Source of the DNA: CAZNOG01 sp964574635
Lineage (GTDB): Bacteria; Bacteroidota; Bacteroidia; Flavobacteriales_D; Cryomorphaceae
Length of the DNA: 64,000 bases
Direction: 5' to 3'
Assembly (NCBI GenBank): GCA_964574635.1
Contig: CAZNOG010000003.1
Coordinates: forward strand, 149,638 to 213,637
Part shown: positions 26,637 through 35,885 of the stretch, piece by piece
Numbering within the stretch: position 1 is the first letter of the stretch
How the letters are laid out: the number at the start of each line of letters is the position of its first letter
Translations under genes and position numbers: made by a program
Notes under the pieces: model-generated
Seen by the model: only the letters and a program-made list of their open reading frames with translations
Told to the model about the DNA's origin: nothing
Database searches by the model: none

Positions 26637-29600
26637 ATGGATTTTTGGAAATCGGCTTTGCTCTTCGCCTTGGCTTGTCTGGCCCTCGCGGGAGGCGTTC
26701 GCGGACAGTTTACGGATGATTTTTCTGACGGGGATTTCACCCAAAACCCGGTCTGGACCGGCGACGACACGCTTTTCGTGATCGATAACGGAGTCTTGAG
26801 AAGCAACCGAACCGGCGCCTTCGTATACCAACTCTCCTCCGAGAGCGCCTTGGTCGACGACGCCCGGTGGGAGTTTTGGGTTAACCTCGATTTTTCCGTT
26901 ACCGGCGCCAACTACGTTGACGTTTATCTCATGGCCGACGGCCCCGACCTACACGGCGTGACCGACGGATATTTTCTCCGTCTGGGAGGCACGCCCAAGC
27001 AGTTCGCGTTGTTCTCCGTGGTCGGAGGCGTCGAAACCAAAATCATCGACGGCCCCGAAGGACAGATCGGCAGCTCTTCGAACAACACCTTCAACGTGCG
27101 GGTGGACAGAACCGACTCGGGGCTGTGGACCGTCGAAGCGGACGCCGGCGCCACCGGTGTTTTCCAAACGGTGGGGTTTGTTGAAAACGACCTCGTGGAC
27201 GACGCCACCCACTTCGGTTTGAGAATCACCCAATCCAACGCCGCCGGACCCATCAACAGCCATTACTTCGACGATTTTTCCGTCGCCCCGATCCCCGTCG
27301 ACCTTACTCCACCCGAATTGCTCGCGGCCGAGGCGCAAAGCCCGACGGAAATCCACCTGATCTTCGATGAGGCGGTGGACCACGCTTCCGCGGAACTCGC
27401 CGAGAACTATCTCGTTTCGTCGATCGGCAACCCTATACAGGCGATTCACGACGAGCAATCCCCGACGTTGGTCATGCTGACCCTCGCGGAGGACCTGGTT
27501 TCCGGCGAATCTTATGAGGTCACGGCAACGGGGGTGGAAGACCTGTCGGGCAACGCGACACCGGGCACTTCCGCGGGGTTTTTCTTTTACGAGCTCGGCG
27601 ATCCCGACTACAAAAACCTGGTTTTCAACGAAATCATGGCCGACCCGAATCCTCCCGTGGGTTTGCCTGACGCCGAATACCTCGAAATATTCAACGCCTC
27701 GGATGAATTCTTCGACCTCCAAGACTGGACCCTCGTGAACACCACCACAGCGCGTACGCTCGGAGCCATGTTGCTTCCGCCCGGAGGGTACGCCATCCTC
27801 TGCGATGCCAACAACGCGGAGCTTTTCGAGTCCTACGGTCCCACGCTGGGAATTTCTTCTTTCGTGGCCCTGGCCAACGCCGGCGACAGCCTTACCTTGC
27901 TTTCCCCTCAAGGGGTGTTGGTCGACGTGGTGTCCTACACCGACGGCTGGTACGGGTCATCGGAATTTTCCTCGGGCGGTTACTCGCTGGAGTTGATCAA
28001 CCCCTTCACCCACTGCGGCGGCGCTTCCAATTGGATGGCATCCCAAAATGGGGATGGAGGCACACCGGGAACGGTGAATTCCGTTTTTGACGATACTCCC
28101 GACACCACTCCACCTGCCCTGCAATCCTTTACAATCGACACCGACGGCGACCAAATTTCATTGGTTTTCGACGAGAATTTGGACGAAGAGTCCGTATCGA
28201 CGGTGAACGTGAGCTTATCGCCGGAAATCGCCATAGTGGATGTTGTCGTCGCACCAATGAATACGCTCACCGTTTCGCTTGAAGCACCGATGGAGATTGG
28301 TGTACCTTACGAACTTTCCGTCGGCGCCCTCGCTGACTGTGAGGGAAATGTCGTGACCGAACCCATCGTCTTGTCGCTCTTTATTGGCGCTACACCCGGC
28401 TTGCACGACATCCTGATCACTGAAATCATGGCCGATCCCAACCCCTCTGTCGGCCTGCCCGAGGGAGAGTATTTCGAACTGTACAACACCACCGACGTGA
28501 CCATGGAGCTCAAAGGTTGCGACCTATCCGGTTTGGTTTTCGAACATTCCACTCTTCTGGAACCGGGCGAGTACGCCGTGTTCGCGTCGGCTCAAAACAC
28601 GGTGGTTTTCCTGACCCTGCCCGGTGTACGATTCCTGGAAAACCTCAGCACCACTTTCCTGACAAACGGAGGGCGGGAGCTGTTGCTGCGCAATCCTTCC
28701 GGCGAGGCCATCGACCGCGTGGCGTACGACCTTACTTGGTACGGCGACCCTGCCAAAGTGGATGGAGGGTATTCCCTCGAGCGCATCAACCTGGAGGAAC
28801 CTTGTCGAGGCAAAGACAATTGGAGCGCCTCGATCGCCCCACTTGGAGGAACGCCCTTGGAAGTCAACAGCGTATACGACGATACACCCGATACCACGCC
28901 ACCTTCCGTCACCGTCGCTTACGTGCGTGAATCCAATCGCGTAGAGGTGATGTTCACCGAGGTTTTGGATAGTTTGGGGGTGTTGACTGCGGAGGTTTCG
29001 ATCTCACCGGAAATCCCGATTACGGCCCTCGACAATTTACCGCCGGAGTACAACGCATTGTCGATCACTTTCGGGCAGGACATGGAAGAAGGCGTGGTTT
29101 ACGAACTCACCATTTCCGGCGTGTCCGATTGCATGGGCAACGTAGCGGATGAAGTTCAAGTCGTACGCGTGGCCCTCCCTCTCGCTCCGAAACCGGGGGA
29201 TATCCTCGTCAACGAAATCCTTTTCAACCCCCGTACGGACGCATCGGATTTCGTGGAGGTGGTAAACGTCTCCGGAAAAGCCCTCAGCCTTCAAGGCATG
29301 AAACTGATCAATTCTTCCGGCGTGGAAAGAGTCGTCACAGACGAACCCATGTTGATCTTTCCCGGCGATTATGTCGTGTTTACACCGGCGCCGGAAAACC
29401 TGATCACCGAGTACCCTATGGGTCGGGAGGAAAACTTTTTCCGCATGGAGTCCCTGCCGGCTTTTCCCAACGCCGCGGGCTCCGTCATCCTTACCGACGC
29501 CTTGGGCGAAGTGCTGGACCGATTCGATTACATCGAAAATTACCACCTGCCCATGCTGGCGACCTACAAAGGCGTATCATTGGAGCGACTGAGCTTCACC

Positions 29601-30029
29601 CGGCCGACCAACGATCCCGGAAACTGGGCTTCGGCCGCCGAACAGGTTGGATTCGCCACGCCGGGATACCTCAATTCCCAATACATGCCTGAAGAAACCC
29701 TCGGCGAGGTCACCTTCGAATTGCAGGACAAGGTGTTCTCTCCCGACAACGACGGGTTTCAAGACGTGTTGTACATCAATTACCGCATGGACGAGCCGGG
29801 ATTTCTGGCCACCGTCCGAATTTTCGACCGCCACGGGAGGCCGGTACGCGAGTTGACCAACAACTTGGTGCTCGCCACCACGGGCACTATTTCCTGGGAC
29901 GGGGTCACCGACGATCGCTCCAAAGCCCGGATCGGGCCTCACATCATTTTAATCGAAACATACCACCCCGAGGGGCGCACCGAAACCTTCAAATTGGCCT
30001 GTGTCGTGGCCGGCCGATTATCCCGGTAA
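26637..30029 (+). CDS. Large secreted protein with three lamin-tail domains and Ig-like domains
   Basis: 1130 residues from ATG 26637, preceded by an AAGGAAAGG that could act as a ribosome site. Order: signal peptide (ALLFALACLALAGGVRGQ); a jelly-roll-like region (25-220); Ig-like domains starting TPPELLAAEA, TPPALQSFTI and TPPSVTVAYV; and between them three lamin-tail (LTD) domains beginning NLVFNEIMADPNPPVGLP (about residue 327), DILITEIMADPNPSVGLP (about 588) and DILVNEILFNPRTDASDF (about 854). The last 100 residues (VFSPDNDGFQDVLYINYRMD, then WDGVTDDRSKARIGPHIILI) resemble FlgD-like Ig domains that stand in for a type IX sorting tail in Bacteroidota. Cell-surface location is inferred; role unknown. 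Confidence 0.82.
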   Translation: MDFWKSALLFALACLALAGGVRGQFTDDFSDGDFTQNPVWTGDDTLFVIDNGVLRSNRTGAFVYQLSSESALVDDARWEFWVNLDFSVTGANYVDVYLMADGPDLHGVTDGYFLRLGGTPKQFALFSVVGGVETKIIDGPEGQIGSSSNNTFNVRVDRTDSGLWTVEADAGATGVFQTVGFVENDLVDDATHFGLRITQSNAAGPINSHYFDDFSVAPIPVDLTPPELLAAEAQSPTEIHLIFDEAVDHASAELAENYLVSSIGNPIQAIHDEQSPTLVMLTLAEDLVSGESYEVTATGVEDLSGNATPGTSAGFFFYELGDPDYKNLVFNEIMADPNPPVGLPDAEYLEIFNASDEFFDLQDWTLVNTTTARTLGAMLLPPGGYAILCDANNAELFESYGPTLGISSFVALANAGDSLTLLSPQGVLVDVVSYTDGWYGSSEFSSGGYSLELINPFTHCGGASNWMASQNGDGGTPGTVNSVFDDTPDTTPPALQSFTIDTDGDQISLVFDENLDEESVSTVNVSLSPEIAIVDVVVAPMNTLTVSLEAPMEIGVPYELSVGALADCEGNVVTEPIVLSLFIGATPGLHDILITEIMADPNPSVGLPEGEYFELYNTTDVTMELKGCDLSGLVFEHSTLLEPGEYAVFASAQNTVVFLTLPGVRFLENLSTTFLTNGGRELLLRNPSGEAIDRVAYDLTWYGDPAKVDGGYSLERINLEEPCRGKDNWSASIAPLGGTPLEVNSVYDDTPDTTPPSVTVAYVRESNRVEVMFTEVLDSLGVLTAEVSISPEIPITALDNLPPEYNALSITFGQDMEEGVVYELTISGVSDCMGNVADEVQVVRVALPLAPKPGDILVNEILFNPRTDASDFVEVVNVSGKALSLQGMKLINSSGVERVVTDEPMLIFPGDYVVFTPAPENLITEYPMGREENFFRMESLPAFPNAAGSVILTDALGEVLDRFDYIENYHLPMLATYKGVSLERLSFTRPTNDPGNWASAAEQVGFATPGYLNSQYMPEETLGEVTFELQDKVFSPDNDGFQDVLYINYRMDEPGFLATVRIFDRHGRPVRELTNNLVLATTGTISWDGVTDDRSKARIGPHIILIETYHPEGRTETFKLACVVAGRLSR

Positions 30030-30044
30030 TCCGGTTCGCCTTGC

Positions 30045-30052
30045 TACCTTTG
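30045..30052 (+). promoter_or_regulatory. -7-like element TACCTTTG upstream of the transaminase gene
   Basis: TACCTTTG, identical to the box before ileS, ends 24 bases before ATG 30077. It matches the Bacteroidota -7 consensus; no clear -33 element. Confidence 0.45.
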
Positions 30053-30076
30053 CGGCTCCCATAAACTTTTGAATGC

Positions 30077-31231
30077 ATGCATTCTCCCATTGATTTGCCC
30101 ACTAAACTTCCCAAGGTGGGTTCCACTATTTTTTCCGTGATGAGCCGAATGGCGGCCGAGCACGACGCCATTAACCTTTCACAGGGATTCCCTGATTTCG
30201 AGGTCGACCCCGCACTCATCGATTTGGTGACGAAGTACATGAAGGAGGGCCACAACCAGTACGCGCCCATGACCGGCGTGGAGGAGCTCAGGAAAGCCAT
30301 CGCCGCCAAAATCAAGAACGTGTACGGGCGCGCCTACGATCACGACGAGGAAATCACGGTGACCGCGGGAGCCACCCAAGCCATTTTCACGGCCATCACC
30401 GCCCTGGTTCGGGAAGAAGACGAGGTCATCGTTTTTACCCCCGCGTACGACTGCTACGTCCCTCCCATTCTGTTGAGCAACGCCAAGCCGGTTTATGTGC
30501 AATTGAAAGCCCCCGATTTCAAGGTGAATTGGGAGGAAGTTCGGAAGGTCGTAACTCGGAAGACCAAACTCATCATCGTCAACACTCCCCACAACCCCAC
30601 CGGCACCATCTGGGATGACGCCGACATGAAAGAACTCGAGAAATTGGCGGAGAACAGCGACGCCATCGTGTTGAGCGATGAAGTGTACGAGCACATCGTA
30701 TTCGACGGAAAAACCCATCGCGGTGCGGCGCGGTACCCCGGCCTCGCCAAAAGGTCATTGATCGTGGCCAGCTTCGGAAAAACCTTCCACGCCACGGGAT
30801 GGAAAGTCGGTTACGTCTACGGTCCGGAAAACCTCATGTCCGAATTCCGAAAGGTGCATCAATACCTCGTGTTTTCCGTAAACACCCCCGTGCAGTATGC
30901 CTTTGCCGAATACATATCCGATCCGAACACGTATACAAACTTGTCGGAGTGGTACCGCCGGAAGCGTGACTTGTTCCTCGACGCCGTCAAAGACTCGAAA
31001 TTTTCCGTTCTCCCCTCCCAGGGCACCTATTTTCAGCTGTTGGGATACGATAAAATCTCCAAGAAAGACGAGGCGGTGTTTGCCGAAGAACTGACCAAAA
31101 AGCACGGTGTGGCCTCCATTCCGGTGTCGGGGTTTTATCACCGGCCCTTGGAGCAATCGCTATTGAGATTTTGCTTTGCCAAAAATGACGACACTCTTCT
31201 CCGCGCCGCGGAAATATTGATTAAACTATGA
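30077..31231 (+). CDS. PLP-dependent aminotransferase, methionine/glutamine transaminase type
   Basis: Class I aminotransferase of 384 residues. The PLP lysine is K235 in SFGKTFHATGWKVGY; NTPHNPTG and LSDEVYEHIVFDG hold the usual Asn and Asp/Tyr. It most resembles YbdL/KAT-like enzymes that transaminate methionine, aromatic amino acids or glutamine (TKLPKVGSTIFSVMSRMA, NLSQGFPDF). The next gene, overlapping in ATGA, is an omega-amidase. Together they can form methionine from its keto acid using glutamine, with the by-product alpha-ketoglutaramate removed by the amidase. That pairing supports the assignment over a generic aspartate transaminase. Confidence 0.88.
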   Translation: MHSPIDLPTKLPKVGSTIFSVMSRMAAEHDAINLSQGFPDFEVDPALIDLVTKYMKEGHNQYAPMTGVEELRKAIAAKIKNVYGRAYDHDEEITVTAGATQAIFTAITALVREEDEVIVFTPAYDCYVPPILLSNAKPVYVQLKAPDFKVNWEEVRKVVTRKTKLIIVNTPHNPTGTIWDDADMKELEKLAENSDAIVLSDEVYEHIVFDGKTHRGAARYPGLAKRSLIVASFGKTFHATGWKVGYVYGPENLMSEFRKVHQYLVFSVNTPVQYAFAEYISDPNTYTNLSEWYRRKRDLFLDAVKDSKFSVLPSQGTYFQLLGYDKISKKDEAVFAEELTKKHGVASIPVSGFYHRPLEQSLLRFCFAKNDDTLLRAAEILIKL

Positions 31232-32013
31232 TTCCGATAGAAAATCTGAAAGTGGCTTTGCTACAAACGGAGCTGGCGTGGGAAGATTCCGAAGCCAACC
31301 TGAGGGCTTTTGATGCGCAGCTCTCCGACCTGAAACGCCCCGTGGATCTCGTGGTGCTTCCGGAAATGTTCAACACCGGATTTACCATGAACGCCGCCGA
31401 GATGGCGCAGGACATGGAGGGCGAGGTGGTCTCGTGGTTGGAGGCCAAATCAACCGAGCTCGATGCGGCCATCTGTGGAAGCGCCATCATCAAGGAAGGC
31501 GACAAGTACTTCAACCGCATGCTCTACGCGGTAAACGGCCGTGTTCGCCTGTGGTACGACAAGCGCCACCTCTTCCGCATGGCAGGTGAAGACGGAGTGT
31601 TTTCCCCCGGCGCCCAACGGCCCATGATCGAATTGAAAGGCTGGAGGATCATGCCCCGCGTGTGCTACGACCTCAGGTTTCCGGTGTGGAACAGAAATTA
31701 CGATTGCGACCTTCAGATTTACATCGCCAACTGGCCACAAGCCCGCGTCGATGCGTGGGACAAGCTTCTGATGGCACGCGCCATTGAAAACCAATGCTAC
31801 GTCGTAGGGGTAAACCGCGTCGGACAAGACGGGAACGACATCGCCTATTCGGGGCATTCGGTGGTGCTCGATCCTAAGGGAAATGCCCTGACCCCGGCTG
31901 AAAACGAGTCGAATGGGTGGATTTACGGCACGTTGGACATGGAAGCGCTGGAGGAGTTCCGAAAGAAATTTCCCGTCTACCTCGACGGAGACGAATTCGA
32001 CATCAAGCTATAA
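31228..32013 (+). CDS. Omega-amidase (YafV/Nit2-type nitrilase-family amidohydrolase)
   Basis: Hydrolyses alpha-ketoglutaramate or related omega-amides. The nitrilase triad is present: E46 (LPEMFNTG), K112 (YDKRHLF) and C146 (RVCYDLRFPVWNR). Length is 261 residues, no signal peptide. Its ATG overlaps the stop of the transaminase gene, so the two products should be made together and probably work in one route. It ends convergently with the next gene; the two stop codons share the six bases CTATAA. Confidence 0.9.
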   Translation: MIPIENLKVALLQTELAWEDSEANLRAFDAQLSDLKRPVDLVVLPEMFNTGFTMNAAEMAQDMEGEVVSWLEAKSTELDAAICGSAIIKEGDKYFNRMLYAVNGRVRLWYDKRHLFRMAGEDGVFSPGAQRPMIELKGWRIMPRVCYDLRFPVWNRNYDCDLQIYIANWPQARVDAWDKLLMARAIENQCYVVGVNRVGQDGNDIAYSGHSVVLDPKGNALTPAENESNGWIYGTLDMEALEEFRKKFPVYLDGDEFDIKL

Positions 32014-33708
32014 GCCGTACGGGGGTACGGGGGCCCACTCGATCTCCACGTCCCAGTTGCTGCGCACTTCCACCGCTTCGGGGTACACGGAGACTTTCTC
32101 GGGTTGTTTCTTGGTGCGGTATCGCCCCGAATCCCACTCTCCGTTTTCGTTCTCGTCGTACACGATCTTGAGAGAGTAGCTGCCCGGGGCAAGCTGTTCG
32201 TAACTGATTTTCTCATTGGAAACCACCGGCGTGCTGCGCAAAACGGAGCCCGATGCCGAGACCAGTTGCAAAAGAGGGTTCATGCCCGGCCGAATCAGTG
32301 AATCCCCGATACTGACGATCAGATTCCCGTAATATTCCACTTCCCGCAAGGAAAAAAACAGCGTGGTGCTGTCGTTGTACGTGTCGAAAACGTCGCGAAA
32401 GGCTCCCGCTTCCAAAACCAGGCGGTAGTTGCACTCCGACACGAACTCGGCGGGAAATCCGACGTGCAGGTCGTCGTCGGAAATTTGGGGCTCGGGCGTG
32501 GGCAGGCGCGTTGAATCGCAGTACAAGGCGATGAGCGAAGTATCTATTTCCGCCACCGGATGGCGAAAGCGTATCCCGAAATCCTTGTTCAAATCCAGTT
32601 TGTTGCCCGCGTTGTTGGCTCGCAATTCCATCTTCGGTTTATCGCGAAAGCGCGGGTCGGTCTCGACGTACCACAAATTCGTGTCGGTCGGCAGGGTATC
32701 CACACGCAAAACCACGAGCAGTTCGTCGAGTTCCTCCCATTCGAGTGTGGTGAGGTTCAGCCAATTGCGCAGAGTGTCCCGCCCTTCCGAAAGCTTGGTT
32801 TGCGCCTCGAGCACCACGTCGGTGTCGGGGATCCGAAATTCGATCTCCGCCGATTGAACCGGCAAGTTGAACACCACTTGGTAATAACCGAAATCCTTTT
32901 CCTCCGTCGAGACGACGTACTGTGTGGAATCTTCTTCGATGAATGCGAAGATGCGGTGGTCTTCCTGCGTGCTGTCCGCGCGCTCCGAAGCGATGCGGTA
33001 CCCGGGGAAGCCGATGATTTCGGGCGGACCGTTGTACATGTAATTCGGCGCCCCTTCCTTCAGCACGAAAACCTTGAAATCGCCCTCGGGCAAGTACTTG
33101 ATCTCGAAGTTTCCCGCAGCGTCCGACAAGGCGAAGTAATCGGGCTTCACGGTCAGCGGCAAGGAATCCGCGTCGGCGTGGTACAGCATCACCGCGGCCT
33201 TGTCTACGGGCGACCCGTCCAGGGCGCGCACCACGGACCCCCCGATGGACAAGGAATCGATGAAAGTACCCGTGGAAAATACGTACACCAGATTTTCCGC
33301 GGGGTTTCTCTCTGTGATGTCCACCACGGAATTCCCGAAATTGAATTGGTAAGTCGTGTGGGGCAGGAGCGTGTCGACCCAGCTCACCGTCAGCGTTTTG
33401 CCGCGAATGCGATATTCCGGCGGCACCTTGAGCGGCGGCGAAATGATGAGGTTCTGGTTGAGGTTTTCCACGCTGAAAAATTCGTCGAAAGTGATGGAAA
33501 ATGATCGCTCATCGAAAAGGGTAGAAAACAGCGGGGGGTTGTACTCCAGCACCTGTGGGGGAACGGTGTCGCGTTCGCCGCCCGACAAACCGGTTTGTTT
33601 GGCGCACCCTGCGGATACCAGCAGCACCGCCAAGGCCAGTCGCCAAAGCGCAGGGAATTTTGCGGATGTGCGCGGGGTTTTTTGAGGGTTTTTGTGGGTG
33701 TGTCTCAT
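32008..33708 (-). CDS. Ig-like domain lipoprotein
   Basis: 566 residues from ATG 33708, which gives a signal peptide ending in the lipobox VSAGCAKQ, so it should be acylated at that cysteine and held at a membrane. A SbsA-like Ig domain follows (DTVPPQVLEYNPPLFST, with the strand SITFDEFFSVENL), then a carboxypeptidase-regulatory-like fold (GGSVVRALDGSPVDKAAVML), and further beta-rich sequence to the end. This architecture is common in Bacteroidota, with unknown role. The N-terminal THKNPQK is encoded by a copy of the 15-bp dispersed repeat. Confidence 0.8.
   Translation of the reverse strand: MRHTHKNPQKTPRTSAKFPALWRLALAVLLVSAGCAKQTGLSGGERDTVPPQVLEYNPPLFSTLFDERSFSITFDEFFSVENLNQNLIISPPLKVPPEYRIRGKTLTVSWVDTLLPHTTYQFNFGNSVVDITERNPAENLVYVFSTGTFIDSLSIGGSVVRALDGSPVDKAAVMLYHADADSLPLTVKPDYFALSDAAGNFEIKYLPEGDFKVFVLKEGAPNYMYNGPPEIIGFPGYRIASERADSTQEDHRIFAFIEEDSTQYVVSTEEKDFGYYQVVFNLPVQSAEIEFRIPDTDVVLEAQTKLSEGRDTLRNWLNLTTLEWEELDELLVVLRVDTLPTDTNLWYVETDPRFRDKPKMELRANNAGNKLDLNKDFGIRFRHPVAEIDTSLIALYCDSTRLPTPEPQISDDDLHVGFPAEFVSECNYRLVLEAGAFRDVFDTYNDSTTLFFSLREVEYYGNLIVSIGDSLIRPGMNPLLQLVSASGSVLRSTPVVSNEKISYEQLAPGSYSLKIVYDENENGEWDSGRYRTKKQPEKVSVYPEAVEVRSNWDVEIEWAPVPPYGL
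33686..33700 (-). repeat. 15-bp dispersed repeat, copy 2
   Basis: Exact GGGTTTTTGTGGGTG on the plus strand, within the first codons of the Ig-like lipoprotein gene, ahead of the hydrophobic part of the signal peptide. Confidence 0.75.
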
Positions 33709-33914
33709 CCGGGACGGTTCCGACTTTGGCGGATAGCGAACTTCAAATCGGTGAGTGGTCGGGTAAGGCGGGCCGGGTTCTATATCCCCCATTCCTTCTC
33801 CCTTGCCGCACCGGTTTTGGTCTTCATCCATCAGGCGGTAAAGATAAATCATTCCACCGGTGCACCACCACGTCGGATTTTGAGGGAGGATGCGACCTCG
33901 GTTATCGACTCGAT

Positions 33915-34056
33915 GCGTTAAGGCGAAAGGCGGCGGCCTCTCTCCGCACTGCGGTTAGGCACCCTGCGCGGAGACGGCGACCGGAGAAGCCCGTCGCCGC
34001 GCATAGGGAGCCTCGCGCAGTGCGGGGGGAGCCACAGCCTGTAGACTGGCCCCGGG
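33915..34056 (+). repeat. Dispersed GC-rich intergenic repeat, copy B
   Basis: About 142 bp in the 466-base gap between comF (minus) and the lipoprotein gene (minus). Left block GGCGAAAGGCGGC, middle block GAGACGGCGACCGGAGAAGC followed by CCGTC, right block CAGCCTGTAGACTGGCCCCG. These match copies C and D closely. It is oriented against the flanking genes. Nothing else was recognised in the gap. Confidence 0.8.
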
Positions 34057-34174
34057 CACGCGCATTACGAGCGCGGGTCGGGAATGGACTTTCTAAATCG
34101 TTCCGGATGGGAGAGTGCGATCCGGGCAACGCCCAAAAACCTATTTACGCGATTTACGCTCGGAAATATGCGTT

Positions 34175-34882
34175 TCAGGCGGTGGCCAAGGTGAGGATGC
34201 TCAACTTTTCCGCTCCCGCTTCGAGGAGGACTTTTCCGCAGGCTTCGAGGGTGGCTCCGGTTGTGATGACGTCGTCGACCAGCAAGACGTGCGCCTTGTC
34301 GAAGGCCTCGGGGTGGGTCACTTTGAAGATTCTGTCGACGTTCAGCCAGCGGTCCCACCGCCCTTTTTTGGTTTGGGAAGAGTTGTCGGTGACGCGAACG
34401 ACGTTTTTCGTGACGATGCGGGCGTGGAAATTGGAATTCAGCCCTTTGGCTATGGGCACGCACTGGTTGAAACCGCGCAACTTGCGCTTGGCCGGGTGGA
34501 GGGGCAGTGGCACGATGAGGTCGGGTGGTTCGTACCCGTCGGCCATGAGATCGAAGGAATAGAGCTGTCCCAAACGCTCGCCCACTTTCGGGAAACCGCG
34601 GTATTTCAACATGTGGATGAGGGTCTGGGTGTAATTTCCGGGTGAGAAAACCAGAAAGGAGGAGGCTTGGTACACGTCGATCCTGCCGAAAAATTTGCGG
34701 AGGATGAAGTTGTCTTTCACCCTGTGGAGATTGGTTTTGGGGAGTTTGGACAGGCAGCCGAGGCAGATGAGCTTCTCGGACTTCATGAGGTAGCTGCGGC
34801 AGGTGACGCAAATCTTGGGAAACAAAAGTCCCGACAAATCCTTGATCCATTCAAAATCGTAATTTTGACTCTTGATCCACAT
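34175..34882 (-). CDS. comF: ComF-family phosphoribosyltransferase-like protein
   Basis: 235 residues from ATG 34882. Four cysteines form a zinc-finger-like cluster (C25, C28, C40, C43: CVTC and CLGC), followed by LIHMLKYRGFPKVGERLG and the C-terminal PRPP-type loop VLLVDDVITTGAT at about residues 200-212. ComF proteins take part in DNA uptake in competent bacteria; in others the role is less clear. Divergent from the coiled-coil gene, 65 bases apart. Upstream in-frame sequence (to 34966) lacks conserved residues. Confidence 0.88.
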   Translation of the reverse strand: MWIKSQNYDFEWIKDLSGLLFPKICVTCRSYLMKSEKLICLGCLSKLPKTNLHRVKDNFILRKFFGRIDVYQASSFLVFSPGNYTQTLIHMLKYRGFPKVGERLGQLYSFDLMADGYEPPDLIVPLPLHPAKRKLRGFNQCVPIAKGLNSNFHARIVTKNVVRVTDNSSQTKKGRWDRWLNVDRIFKVTHPEAFDKAHVLLVDDVITTGATLEACGKVLLEAGAEKLSILTLATA

Positions 34883-34947
34883 CTCTTCACCCTTGAGGTG
34901 AAAAAGGTAGGCATTAAAAGATTGAACACCAAACCAACACCGCAGCA

Positions 34948-35877
34948 ATGGCAGAAGAAACCTCAATCGAAAACAAGAAGGAACCCAAGGGAAACAAACA
35001 GACGATCGTCATCATCGTGCTCGGGTTGCTCGTAGTGGCGCTCGGAATCGCCCTTTTCATGGGACGCAAGACCATAGAAGAGAAGGACGAATCCATAGGC
35101 GAATTGCGCGTGGAACAACTCGAACTGAAGAGCGACCTCCAATCCATGCTTATCCAATACGACACGCTCAACGTGGAAAACGAGCAGCTCCGCGCGGAAA
35201 TCAGCGCCCAACAAGCCGAGATCACCGACATGTTGAAGCAAATCGAAAGACACAAGGACGACGCATACATCATTTCCAAACTCAAACGCGAGGCGGCCAC
35301 GCTGCGCGACATCATGAAGGGATATCTGGCGACCATCGATTCGCTGAATACCCTGAACATCGATTTGCGCAAGGACAACGAGTTTTTGGCCGAAGAACTC
35401 TCTACCGTAAAAACGAGGGCCAAGGAGCTGGAAGACACGAAGAAGAACCTGGAGAGCATCGTGGCCGAGGGGTCCGTGCTGCAAGCCACGGGTATGGAAA
35501 GTGTGGGAATACGCATCCGCAACAACGGGAAGCAGACAACGGTATCGCGTGCAGGAAGGGTGGACATGATACGCACTTGCGCCAATATCGCCGAAAACCG
35601 CATCAGCCCCTCGGGCAAGAAAACCATCTACCTGCGCATCATCTCACCCGACGGGGTGGTGATGGATAACCGCGAAGGGGATGAAAGCCGATTCGATTTC
35701 GAAGGGGTGAGCGGGAAATACAGCGTGAAACGGATCGTGGAATACAACAACGAAGCCATGGACGTGTGCGTGTTTTACAACGTCGACGAAGGCGTGGACC
35801 TCACCTCCGGAAAGTACATCGTGGAGATGTACGAAAGTGGTAAGCTCATCGGCAAAGCCGATTTCGATTTGAAATAA
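34948..35877 (+). CDS. Single-pass membrane coiled-coil protein
   Basis: 309 residues. A charged N-terminus leads into one membrane helix (TIVIIVLGLLVVALGIALFM, residues 19-38), then a heptad-rich coiled coil of about 130 residues (ELRVEQLELKSDLQSM ... TRAKELEDTKKNLESI). The C-terminal 140 residues are beta-rich (IRTCANIAENRISPSGKKTI, RIISPDGVVM). No enzymatic motif is seen. Similar proteins in Bacteroidota are sometimes labelled SMC-like because of the coiled coil alone. Probably periplasm-facing; function unknown. Confidence 0.75.
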   Translation: MAEETSIENKKEPKGNKQTIVIIVLGLLVVALGIALFMGRKTIEEKDESIGELRVEQLELKSDLQSMLIQYDTLNVENEQLRAEISAQQAEITDMLKQIERHKDDAYIISKLKREAATLRDIMKGYLATIDSLNTLNIDLRKDNEFLAEELSTVKTRAKELEDTKKNLESIVAEGSVLQATGMESVGIRIRNNGKQTTVSRAGRVDMIRTCANIAENRISPSGKKTIYLRIISPDGVVMDNREGDESRFDFEGVSGKYSVKRIVEYNNEAMDVCVFYNVDEGVDLTSGKYIVEMYESGKLIGKADFDLK

Positions 35878-35885
35878 TCCGACTT

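Noticed and set aside
33686..33700. 15-mer repeat as a transcription terminator
   Set aside because: It has no hairpin before its T-run and copies occur at gene starts as well as ends.
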